From CBDCKN01 sp965219035 (GTDB taxonomy: Bacteria > Gemmatimonadota > Gemmatimonadetes > Longimicrobiales > Gaopeijiaceae), in NCBI GenBank assembly GCA_965219035.1, contig CBDCMR010000003.1, positions 434,001 through 498,000 on the forward strand: a stretch of DNA of 64,000 nucleotides, in the 5' to 3' direction. Shown here piece by piece: positions 26,697 through 34,917 of the stretch (the stretch's first letter is position 1; every line of letters starts with the position of its first letter). The notes beneath the pieces were generated by a model. The model was not told where the DNA came from and made no database searches. It worked only from the letters and a program-made list of their open reading frames with translations. A program made the position numbers and the translations under genes.

Positions 26697-27650
26697 CTAA
26701 AACCTCGAGGCCGCCCGCTCCTTGGCTGGCAGAATCTCGAGGCAGGTGGTCCACCATCCGCTTAGGATCGTCTCGATGAACTCCTCCGGAAGCTCCTCTC
26801 GGCGCATCTCGGCCGCCAGGGACTCATGATCGTACTCGAGCGGGATGAGCTCGACGTCGAGTCCGCCTTTCACAGCCGACAGGACGGCGTACCGGACGTT
26901 GGTTCGGCCGTCGTTGGCCGGTCGTCCGATGACGCCCACGTTCACCACGTCCCGACCCGAAGGGAGACGCCGGTGCCACTGAAGACCTGTGTGGGTGCAG
27001 AGAATCCCGTCGCAGCGGTTCTCGTCACACAATATCTCCAGGTAGGGTGTGGACGAGGTCGACGCGAAGAGGAACTCGTTGACCTGTCTCGGAGAGCCAT
27101 GGACGAGGAGTAGCTCCCGATCCCCGACCACGACCCGCCGCCTGGCGGGGAGCTCCCCCATGTACGCTTTGAACTCGGGAGAGCAGCGACGCTCGGTGTA
27201 GCCGTACGAAAGGGCGGCGAAGTGGTTGTCCCGCGGGTCAGTGTATCCACAGTTGCAGTCCCCCCGGTCGGCGGCCAGGGACTGCTCGTAGTTCCCCTGG
27301 ATGGACCGCACACGGCCTGATTCCAGAAGGGGCCATATCGCTTGCGGGTTCGGCCCGAAGCCCCCGAGATCCCCGAGACAATACACGGCCTCGGCCCCAC
27401 GTCGGCGGGCGTCCTCCAGGAGGGCTTCGAGGCCGAAGTGGTTGTTGTAGACCCCTCCGAAGACGGCGATCCGCCCGTATGAGCCCTCCACGGGGGTCGC
27501 ATCGTCGGCCGGGGTCAGGTACTCCTCCACGGCAGACCGACGGCCCTCCTCGGAGAGGGTCCGACCGAAGCGCGTGGTCGCGGCTCGGAAGTCCTCCAGG
27601 GGAACCAGACGCTCACCCCAGGTGGCCATTCCCTTGTAGGCGTTGGTCAT
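26697..27650 (-). CDS. Degenerate metallophosphoesterase-like protein
   Basis: The start ATG at 27650 overlaps the radical SAM stop (ATGA); 317 residues. The calcineurin-like fold is evident from GDLGGFGPN (93-101), GNYE (119-122), LVHGSP and CTHTG. The first metal motif, normally SDIHGN, reads GGVYNN (65-70), and GNH reads GNY, so three expected metal ligands (Asp, His, His) are replaced. Either metal binding has changed or catalysis is lost. Conserved Cys occur at CNCGYTD and LCDENRCDGILC. The role within the four-gene operon is unknown; no phosphatase activity should be assumed. Confidence 0.75.
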   Translation of the reverse strand: MTNAYKGMATWGERLVPLEDFRAATTRFGRTLSEEGRRSAVEEYLTPADDATPVEGSYGRIAVFGGVYNNHFGLEALLEDARRRGAEAVYCLGDLGGFGPNPQAIWPLLESGRVRSIQGNYEQSLAADRGDCNCGYTDPRDNHFAALSYGYTERRCSPEFKAYMGELPARRRVVVGDRELLLVHGSPRQVNEFLFASTSSTPYLEILCDENRCDGILCTHTGLQWHRRLPSGRDVVNVGVIGRPANDGRTNVRYAVLSAVKGGLDVELIPLEYDHESLAAEMRREELPEEFIETILSGWWTTCLEILPAKERAASRF

Positions 27651-28546
27651 GTCCGGCAGCTCACCCCGTAGACGTGGCAGGTCCAGCACGCCCGGTGGTC
27701 GAGGGGAAAGTCGCCGAGGGTGTCGGCCAGGCGCTCCCCCATCCGACCCGAGGGCTCGTTTACCAGGATGGGGCATACCCACACGCCCTGGTCGGTGACC
27801 ATGCGACACGAGGAGCACTGAAGGTGGCTCCACCCGTCCTCTGGAGTGTCCGCCGCCGAGAGCCTCTGCCAGCTCTCGTACGGGCCGGACCGCTCGGCCT
27901 CCGCTCCCATGCGGAAGACTGGGAGGATCTTGAGCCTGGGCCGTCTGATGCCTCGCCCGGCCAGGAGCTCCAGGAAGCGGGTGCGCCCCTGGTCGCTGGA
28001 GCTACCCTCGTTTACCTCGGTGACGGTGGTGACCGGGTTGAGCCCGGCCTCCGCCGCGTTGAAGGCGCCCTCGAGGATCCGCTCGAACGTCCCCTCGCCC
28101 CGGATGGGATCGTTCGTCTCGGCAGTGTAACCATCGAGGGAGATGCGCAGATCGAGGGAGTACTCGGAAGCGTCGGCCAACGCGGCCAGCCGACGGCACC
28201 GTTCCCCATCGAGGAGCAAGCCGTTGGTCAGGACCGTAGCGGGACCGACCTCGAGCGTCGCGGCAAGGATGGCCTCCATGTCACGGTTGATGAAGGGCTC
28301 TCCCCCCGTGAAGTAATACTCCTTCACGCCCAACTCCACGGCCTGGTCGAGGTACGAGCGAACCGTCTCCAGGCTCAGCAGCTCATGGGTGTGGTTCGTG
28401 GGGGAGCAGGAGATGAAACAGTGGCTGCACGTGAGGTTGCAGAGGGTGCCCCCTATCTGGAACCACAGGGTGTCCAGAGACCGGAGGGCGACGGACGGGC
28501 TCACGGGGCCACCGGATTTCGTGTCAGCAGCAGTCGCCTGGCTCAC
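27647..28546 (-). CDS. Radical SAM enzyme with C-terminal Cys-rich (SPASM-like) region
   Basis: The start is GTG 28546 with GGGAG upstream, overlapping the methyltransferase end by 23 bp; 299 residues. The radical SAM cluster motif CNLTCSHC (CxxxCxxC) is near residue 37, followed by FTGGEP and LDLRISLDGY. The C-terminal part has CSSC, CPIL, ACWTC and a final Cys, enough for an auxiliary iron-sulfur cluster. SPASM-type enzymes modify peptides or small molecules by radical chemistry. The neighbouring ArsM-like methyltransferase raises the possibility of organometalloid chemistry, but this is not a textbook ArsS. The reaction is not known from sequence. Confidence 0.82.
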   Translation of the reverse strand: MSQATAADTKSGGPVSPSVALRSLDTLWFQIGGTLCNLTCSHCFISCSPTNHTHELLSLETVRSYLDQAVELGVKEYYFTGGEPFINRDMEAILAATLEVGPATVLTNGLLLDGERCRRLAALADASEYSLDLRISLDGYTAETNDPIRGEGTFERILEGAFNAAEAGLNPVTTVTEVNEGSSSDQGRTRFLELLAGRGIRRPRLKILPVFRMGAEAERSGPYESWQRLSAADTPEDGWSHLQCSSCRMVTDQGVWVCPILVNEPSGRMGERLADTLGDFPLDHRACWTCHVYGVSCRT

Positions 28547-29707
28547 AGCAAGCTCCCTGAGGGTCCGTGGTCACGTCATAGTCCATCCCCTTGGACTCCC
28601 GGGGATGCCGCGCCGTCGTCCGAGTACAGTCGAAGGGCTCCGCCTCTGCCAACGGGATCTCGACCAACGGCTCGATGAAATCGAGGTGCTCCCGGTACGG
28701 CTTCTGGCCGTAGATACGAAAGGTCTTGTCGCACACCGGGTATCGCTTCCCTCGTTGCATGCGGTGATCGTCGTCGTCGAGTACTTCTTTGAACGGGCCC
28801 CGGTAGATTACCGCCTGCATTCTCTCCCAGCAGGGGCCCTCCTTGCCCTTAAAAGCCTCGACAGTCACCGAGCGGAACTCGATTCCGTTCACCGTCTGCC
28901 AGGGCTCGACCTGGCGCTCCCGGACGCGGATCCCGTAGAAGCCGACCTCTTCGAACGCCTCGAGGAATCCCTCCTCGGTGAGGGCCCCCGAGACACACCC
29001 GCTCCAGAGCTCCGCGTCCATCTGGAGCTCTTCGGGGACCGGCTCGTCAGAGACGATGTCCGAGATGACTGTCCGTCCGTCCTCAGAACGCGGTGGATCT
29101 CCCTGAAGAGGTTCTGCTTCTGATCCGTGGCCACGAGGTTCAGGACGCAATTCGAGACGACCACGTCGACCGACTCGTCGAGGACCAGGGGCTCCTGGAG
29201 CCGAAGGTCCGACGTCATCCGCTCGAACTCCAGATAGCCGTCGGTGGTCGACACCGGATGCTCGCCTAGGCGCTCGTCCAGCCGCTCCAGATCGAGGGCC
29301 AGATCCTGGATGCGGCCCCGCCAGAACTCCACGTTTGCGTAGCCGATCCGCTCGGCGACGACGGGCGCGTTTCGACGGGCGACCTCCAGCATCTCGGGGG
29401 TCATGTCGACGCCGATGACCTTGCCCGTTTGTCCCACCACCTGCGACGCGATGAAGCAGATCTTGCCTGTGCCGCTGCCCAAATCGAGGACAGTCTCACC
29501 CGGCCTAAGATAGCGGCTGGGATCGCCGCAGCCGTAGTCCCGTTCGATGACGTCGTCCGGGATGACCTCCAGGAACTTCGGATCGTAGTCGACGGCACAA
29601 CAGAGGGCCGCGGCCTGGGCTTGTGCGGCGTCGGCGTAGCGATCCTGGACCGCGGTCGCCTGGGCACCGGCGCTGGTCTTCTGCCTCTGGCTGTCAGTCT
29701 CGATCAC
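28524..29707 (-). CDS. ArsM-like SAM methyltransferase with Cys-pair tail, one frameshift
   Basis: The start is GTG 29707, six bases after GAGGAG. The first frame gives ALCCAVDYDP, RDYGCGDPSRYL, the SAM loop VLDLGSGTGKICFIA, and VVVSNCVLNLV, then FREIHRVLRTDG. The second frame continues TVISDIVSDEPVPEELQ, LWSGCVSGAL and ends in ACCEPGDCC. These features (CC near the N-terminus, Cys in DYGCGD and SNC, Cys-pair tail) match arsenite-methyltransferase-like proteins of arsenosugar-type clusters. The shift is at GTCCGTCCGTCC (29071-29082); one more four-base unit or one more base would restore a single ORF of about 395 residues. The thiol-rich layout supports a metalloid substrate, but this is inference. 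Confidence 0.78.
29071..29082. repeat. Three-copy tetranucleotide repeat at the methyltransferase frameshift
   Basis: GTCC occurs three times in tandem (GGAC on the coding strand). Adding one unit gives the uninterrupted reading RTDGRTVISDIV, as in relatives. Such repeats are prone to strand slippage. Confidence 0.75.
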
Positions 29708-29963
29708 TGTAGTCTCCTCGCAAGCGATGACGCCTGCCGTGTGCTGGGTCTCTCGGGAGGACATGGCATACGCATTGGTAATGGAGGGACTGGAGTGGCT
29801 CCGCAACCGGCGTCTGGGTTCGGCGGTGAGCCCGGGAGCTTCGGCTGCATGCCGAATACACGAGAACGCCTGGAGGTTCACGCCATTCTCGGTGCTCCCC
29901 ATGTTCTGAGGAACGTGTCGCGGCCGTGGAGGTTCGCCCGGCTACCGGCTAGTTTTACCGCCA

Positions 29964-30036
<73 letters not shown>

Positions 30037-30039
30037 TGG

Positions 30040-30071
30040 GCCGGAAGTCTAGGAAGTACTTCCGGCTTTTT
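30040..30071 (+). terminator. Terminator of the tRNA-Lys gene
   Basis: A perfect 9-bp stem GCCGGAAGT/ACTTCCGGC is followed by five T. Related but decayed hairpins follow the partial tRNA copies: CGGAAGCC/GGCTTCCG after 37107 and CCAGG/CCTGG after 34798. This shows that the terminator was duplicated or displaced with the tRNA end. Confidence 0.85.
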
Positions 30072-30105
30072 GGTGCCGGTAGGTTACGGCCGAAAATGGG
30101 GTTTT

Positions 30106-30127
30106 GGGACCCCATGTGGGACCCCAA
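30106..30127. repeat. Paired GGGACCCCAA-type sites, left end of module A
   Basis: Two copies (GGGACCCCAT at 30106, GGGACCCCAA at 30118) lie 12 bp apart, 70 bp after the tRNA. Pairs with the same 12-bp period occur at 34617/34629 and 39219/39231. The layout fits recombinase arm-type or excisionase sites. Confidence 0.6.
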
Positions 30128-30434
30128 AAACTCGGGTTACCTGGCGGGAACTGGGTGGAAGGGGAGGGGACTCGGGGGACCTGAAGGGAATCCCGGGCAG
30201 CGACCTGCTCGATCGCCAGGCGGTCCGGGTAGCAGAAATAATTGCCGCTCGTCAGAACATTGTACCCTACTGGCCGCGGCTCGCCAACAGGAGAACCGCC
30301 CAATTCCTACCCCCCCCCTGGCACGGATCTGGCATCCACGATGGCCAAAAGGTGTATCGACACCAGACCGTAACTCCACCGATCACCCCACAACAGGCTG
30401 ATGCGTAAGGAGGAACTCCGAACCGGAGGCCGCT
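30128..30434 (+). other. Non-coding left part of module A
   Basis: About 300 bp with no supported gene. It holds a sigma-54-like site (30319-30334), an AAGGAGG at 30407-30413 with no good start codon after it, and GGAGG at 30425-30429 preceding the TTG used for the first pilin gene. Confidence 0.5.
30319..30334 (+). promoter_or_regulatory. Sigma-54-like -24/-12 promoter before the minor pilin genes
   Basis: TGGCAC-GGATC-TGGCA matches the TGGCAC-N5-TTGCA consensus except for one base, with -24 GG and -12 GC correctly spaced. Pilin genes are often sigma-54 dependent. A near copy (TGGCAC-GGATC-TCGC) precedes the prepilin gene at 59.7 kb. Confidence 0.6.
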
Positions 30435-31217
30435 TTGCGCCCAGCCTCATTTACATTCGGCCACTGGCGGCCGCACGACGAACCGGGCTATCCCCCTAGG
30501 GCAGATAGTCTGGGCCTCACCTTCTTCGAGCAGGTGGTCACGCTTGTCGTGACCACCGTCACCGAGATCGTTCTTCCCACCCTCGCCCGAGGAGGCCATC
30601 GGGCGAACTCGGCCCTGCGTCAACTCGTCCCGAGCGTCCCCGCCCGCATCGCCGTACATCGGCGACGCGTCGGCTTCACCTTAGTCGAGCTCCTCATCGT
30701 TCTCTCGGTGGCCGGGATCCTCATGACCATCGTGATTCCCAGGATCGACATCGCGCGCTTCCAGCTGGATGCGGCCATTCAAGAGGTCGCGTCCGCCGTG
30801 GCGAGTGCGAGGGGACAAGCGATTCTACGTCAGCATGACTACGTGCTCATGTTCGATGAGGACGAGGACAAGTTCTTCGTGCTCTACGACGCGAACAACA
30901 ACAGGCAGACGGACACGGGGGAGGAGCTCAGGACGATCCAGCTCCCCGAGCGGGTGAAGTTCGATCGTGGGGGAGCCACGGCGATCAATGGCATGACCAA
31001 CGCCATCTCGTTCACGAAGGTGGTGGAGCAACTCCCGGCCCTCACGTTCCATCGTAATGGAGCCGCCAGCGAAGAGGGCGTCCTCTATCTCACGTCCGTC
31101 CGCGCGGCCGGAGGGATCAACAGCCCCCAGGATACGCGAGCTCTCAAAGTCGAGCGCGCCACCGGGCGCGTCCGCTGCTTTACCTATCGGACCTTGGCTT
31201 GGCAGGAAGGCTGCTGA
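30435..31217 (+). CDS. Minor pilin, GspH/FimT-like, with long leader
   Basis: The prepilin peptidase site is clear: RRRVG followed by FTLVELLIVLSVAGILM, near residue 80. A pilin globular domain follows, ending with an ECTFT-like region (VRCFTYRT). The frame opens with TTG at 30435, five bases after GGAGG, which makes the leader about 80 residues against the usual 5-30. An in-frame GTG at 30549 would shorten it to about 42. It is the first gene of a four-gene minor-pilin set (H, V, W, X order) that primes type IV pili. Confidence 0.75.
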   Translation: MRPASFTFGHWRPHDEPGYPPRADSLGLTFFEQVVTLVVTTVTEIVLPTLARGGHRANSALRQLVPSVPARIAVHRRRVGFTLVELLIVLSVAGILMTIVIPRIDIARFQLDAAIQEVASAVASARGQAILRQHDYVLMFDEDEDKFFVLYDANNNRQTDTGEELRTIQLPERVKFDRGGATAINGMTNAISFTKVVEQLPALTFHRNGAASEEGVLYLTSVRAAGGINSPQDTRALKVERATGRVRCFTYRTLAWQEGC

Positions 31218-31219
31218 TC

Positions 31220-31606
31220 ATGAATAGACAAGGATTCACGATCGTCGAGATGATCGTGGCGATTCTCATCCTCACGACCGCCATTCTGGGCATGGGTGCA
31301 TCTGCAGGATACATGATGCAGGCCGCGTCCGGCGCCGGCGTGAAGGCGGAAGCTCTCCAGGCGGTGGAAGGGCGGATCTCCCAGATCGTGATGGATCCGC
31401 GTTACACGGTGCTGGACTCGCTGTACGCGGGAACCGAGAACAACCTGCCCGGCCTCCAGGGCCACGATCGGGTGACCCAGATCAACCATACGTACCAGCC
31501 GGGTCAGCCGGGTCGTTACATAGACTATAAAGAAGTGATTGTCACCGTTTCGGGACCCGGCCTCACCCAGGGCATCTCCCGGACCATGATAGTGGGGTCA
31601 CCATGA
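31220..31606 (+). CDS. Minor pilin, PilV-like
   Basis: The ATG at 31220 has GGAAGG nine bases upstream. The protein begins MNRQG then FTIVEMIVAILILTTAILG, a class III signal with Gly at -1 and Glu at +5. At 128 residues it is a small pseudopilin of the PilV type. It follows the FimT-like gene with two bases between them and overlaps the next gene by four bases. Confidence 0.8.
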   Translation: MNRQGFTIVEMIVAILILTTAILGMGASAGYMMQAASGAGVKAEALQAVEGRISQIVMDPRYTVLDSLYAGTENNLPGLQGHDRVTQINHTYQPGQPGRYIDYKEVIVTVSGPGLTQGISRTMIVGSP

Positions 31607-32771
31607 CCACGCAGAACAACCGCAGGAGCCAGGCGGGATTCACGCTGATCGAGCTCCTTATCGTAACGCTCGTCTTCGGAGTGGTCGTCGCCGGCGCGTT
31701 GGGATTCATGACCGCGCAGCACAACGCCTTCAACAAGGGCGTAGATCAGTTGATGACGCTGCAGAACCTCCGCTACGCGTATCAGACGCTGAAGATCGAC
31801 CTTTCGACGCTGGGTAGCAATGTGCCGGCCGGGCAGCCGGCGATGGTCCTCGCAAAGGATGACGTGATCGCCTTCACCGGGGACTACACGTCGAACCTGG
31901 CGAACGACGTATCCGCCGTGTACATCGACCCGGACGCTCCCAACGGACTGGTTCAGGTGCCTCGTACGAGGATCAACCTCCCCAACTCGTCCTTCGGTTG
32001 GCCGGATACTCTGTATCGGGCCCCCGGGGGCACCCCCAGCATGGCCGAGCTGATCATCTACTTCTTCGAGTCCGACACCACGACGGCTCGGACCGATGAC
32101 TACGTTCTCATGCGTCAGGTGAACACTGCGTCACCCGAGGTGCTCTCGAGGAATCTCCTTCAGCAGGGCTCGACGCCGTTCTTCCGGTACTTCAGGAAGC
32201 GGACCTACACCAGTCAGAGCTCCGAGCTCGACAGCATTCCCGACGGCAGCTCCCGCTGTTCCATTCGGAAAAGCTGCACGGATCCGCGACGGATACGGCG
32301 AACAGCGCCAGGGGCGACAGTATCCGCGCAGTGCGTGTGAGCTTCCGCTCGACCAACGGGCGGACGGGGGCCGACGAGCGGTTCGCCGACGTGAGCCGGG
32401 TCATCGACCTGCCCAACGCCGGCTTCGGAATCGTGGGGACGTGTGGTGACGAGCCGATCCTCGGTAACACCTTGGCTTTGCAGGTGGTTACTCCCGCGGG
32501 CACGCCTTTGGTTCGCCTCGATTGGAGCCCTGCCATAGACGAGTCAACGGGGGAGAAGGACGTCATCCGGTACGTCCTGTATCGTCGGGGCGTGCCCAAC
32601 AACGGTAGCTGGGGTGACCCGTTCCTGAGCATTCCAGGCGGGGCGGGCTCCTATACGTACGACGACGCCACGGTGCTGCAGGACAGCACGTATCAGTACA
32701 CACATGCGGCGCAGGACTGCACACCGTCTCTGTCCCCGCTGTCGCTGGTTCAGCAGATCACGGTGAACTAG
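31603..32771 (+). CDS. Minor pilin, PilW-like, one frameshift
   Basis: The first frame begins MTTQNNRRSQAG then FTLIELLIVTLVFG, a good prepilin signal, and runs to about 32245. There the reading must move to another frame (LFHSEKLHGSATD, then AVRVSFRSTNGRTG) that ends at 32771. One base appears to be missing between about 32245 and 32262. The joined protein would be about 390 residues, typical for PilW. A fibronectin-like end (TPLVRLDWSPAID, YTYDDATV) is visible. Confidence 0.72.
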
Positions 32772-32803
32772 GCCTACTAGGGCCTACCTGAAGGGATAGC
32801 ATC

Positions 32804-34563
32804 ATGAAAGCACACAACGAAGTCACGAACCTCAGCTCGAACGACGGGTTCGCCATGGTCCTCACCATGCTGGTGGTGCTCGTTGTGGGCGCTTTGGTTA
32901 CGGGAGCGGTCATGGTGGGCGGTAACCACCTCCTGGCGAATCGCTCCTACGAGCGCACCAACCAGCTCGACGTCGTGGCCAACGGGGGCCTCGAGTTGGC
33001 TCGCGCCAAGATCAACGGCGACCCGACTCTGTACCCAGACACGGCTTACACGACGCTGGAGAACGGCGCCGCGGTGACGGACGGCCAGGGCAACGTCATT
33101 CCGGGCGTCAATCGGTGGCTGTACGCGGGTCCCACGGGTGTGACCTCGGGCCAGTACGGCATCTTCGGTAGCATCGTGTCCGTTGTCACGGACGACGGAG
33201 GCGGTGAGGTCATCCGGCGCTCCCAGGTCTACCGGAGAGCTTCGCCAAGTTCGCCTACTTCACCGACATCGAGCCTTCGTGGATCTCGTTCAGTGGCGGC
33301 GACCAGATCTTCGGACCGGTGCACACCAACTCGGATCTGAAGATCTACGCTTCGGGCGCCACCTTCCACAAAAAGGTGCGCACCGCCAAAACCGTACCGA
33401 CTCCCTGGAACGGCACCTTCAAGATGGGCTACGAAGAGTTTGTCCCCAGAATTGAGATGCCGGTGACCCAGGAGTTGTCCAAGGTCGCGGCCCAGGCCGC
33501 CGCTGGGGGCACCCTGTTCATCGGTAACAGTCAGGGCGGCTACGCCCAGGCCAGCACCCGCATCGAGTTCGTAGCCATCGACCTGAACGCCGACGGCGAC
33601 GTCACCGACGACGACGAGGGCTTCTTCAAGGTCTACCAGTCCACGAACGAGGCCTGGGTGGTCGGTGCGTGGGACAACAACCTCACGAACAACGAGAACT
33701 GCGGCGCCCACTGGACGGGCCCCTTCGTGGCGGCGGCGGACCATCCGTACGACCATGACAGCAACCCCGGGACGCCGAACATGACGGCCCTAAATGCCCT
33801 GACCTCTGCCACCCGCCGTTGCTACCTGGGCGGTGACTCCACGATCACCAATGCCTTTGTCGTCAACGACGGCAAGGGGAGCTGGCTTCCCTATACCGGC
33901 ACGCAGGCCCCCGGTCTTGCCGGGCGTCCTGATGCGGGGTACCTCTTCCCGCTGGCCCGTAGATACAACCCCAGCTTCAAGGGCGTGATCTCGGTCAATG
34001 GCAAGGTCGCCCTGAGTGGCGTCCTCCGGGGCAAGGTTACCCTGTCGGCCACCGATGACATCATCTTCGCCGACGACGTCGTATATGCGACGGACCCGGG
34101 CGCGGGGTTGTGCCAGGACATATTGGGTGTCTTCTCCGGTGACGACATCATCGTGGCCGACAACCTCTTGAACGCACCGCAAAGGCCGCAGAGCGGCGGG
34201 AACCATCGGACCTACGACAACACCAAGGACGAGTTCTTCCACGGTGTGGTCCTGGCACTCGACATCTTCACGGTGCAGAACTACAGCGCTGGCAGCCGCA
34301 ACGACGAGGCGTGCGAGACCAAGATCTGGGGCCGGGGCTGCCTCTACCTCACGGGTGGAATCATCCAGAGAACGCGCGGAGCGGTCGGGACCGGCTCGGG
34401 AACAGGCTACGTGAAGCGCTACAGCTACGATGCCTGTGCGGCCTCGGAGCCGCCGCCGTACTTCCCGACCACGGGTCACTTCTCCAAGGGGCAGTACTAC
34501 CAGGTCGATCCCGCGGGTTTCTCCGTGTCGGCGTACTATGATCAGTTGACGCCGAACAGCTAG
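32804..34563 (+). CDS. PilX-like/DUF4900 minor pilus protein, one frameshift
   Basis: The N-terminus has no Gly-Phe prepilin site but has SSNDGFAMVLTMLVVLVVGALV, like PilX proteins. The frame changes near 33235, where SQVYR is followed in the second frame by ESFAKFAYFTDIEP, ISFSGGDQIFGPVHTNSDL. That motif is typical of DUF4900 proteins that accompany PilVW. The joined length is about 586 residues. It lies 32 bp after the PilW-like gene and completes the set. Confidence 0.72.
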
Positions 34564-34616
34564 GGAGCCGACCCTGCTGCCGGTATAGTGGGGCGGGGGA
34601 TCGTAGCCGGCTCCCC

Positions 34617-34798
34617 GGGGCCCCAACCGGGACCCCAAACTCCCCGAAACTGGTCGAATCTCCGGAGCACTCGAGGGAACCGCCGAACGTCTAACGTCCT
34701 AACTGGCAGTAACTTAGGCGATCTCACCGGCACTCCGTGTATATGCTGCGGTCGGACTTTCGATCCGTAGGTCGTGGGTTCGAGACCCACCCGGCTCA
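34617..34798. repeat. Right end of module A: paired sites plus tRNA-Lys 3' half (att-like)
   Basis: This contains GGGGCCCCAA (34617) and GGGACCCCAA (34629), then ccccgaaactggtcgaatct (34642-34661) and, exactly 111 bp after the start of that block, the tRNA fragment. The same order and spacings occur at 39219-39400, so the two segments are copies of one attachment region of about 180 bp. Confidence 0.8.
34753..34798 (+). repeat. Partial tRNA-Lys, 3' half, copy 1
   Basis: 46 bp from the anticodon stem through the T arm, acceptor 3' strand and discriminator A. The anticodon loop reads CTTTCGA rather than CTTTTAA. The T arm is GTGGG/CCCAC, as in copies 2 and 3 but not the intact tRNA. No D arm or 5' acceptor strand precedes it, so it is not a functional tRNA. 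Confidence 0.88.
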
Positions 34799-34917
34799 CT
34801 GCCAGGGAGTCCAGGAGTTACCTGGGCTGAGTCATCCCGGGCGAGTCGCTCGAGGGGGGATGAGCGAGAGAGCGGTGCGTCCGCCCGGTGCGGAATGGGG
34901 GAGAGTTGCGCAACCTT

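Noticed and set aside
34753..34798. Possible second functional tRNA
   Set aside because: Only the 3' half is present; there is no D arm or 5' acceptor strand in the preceding bases, and the same holds for 37062-37107 and 39355-39400.
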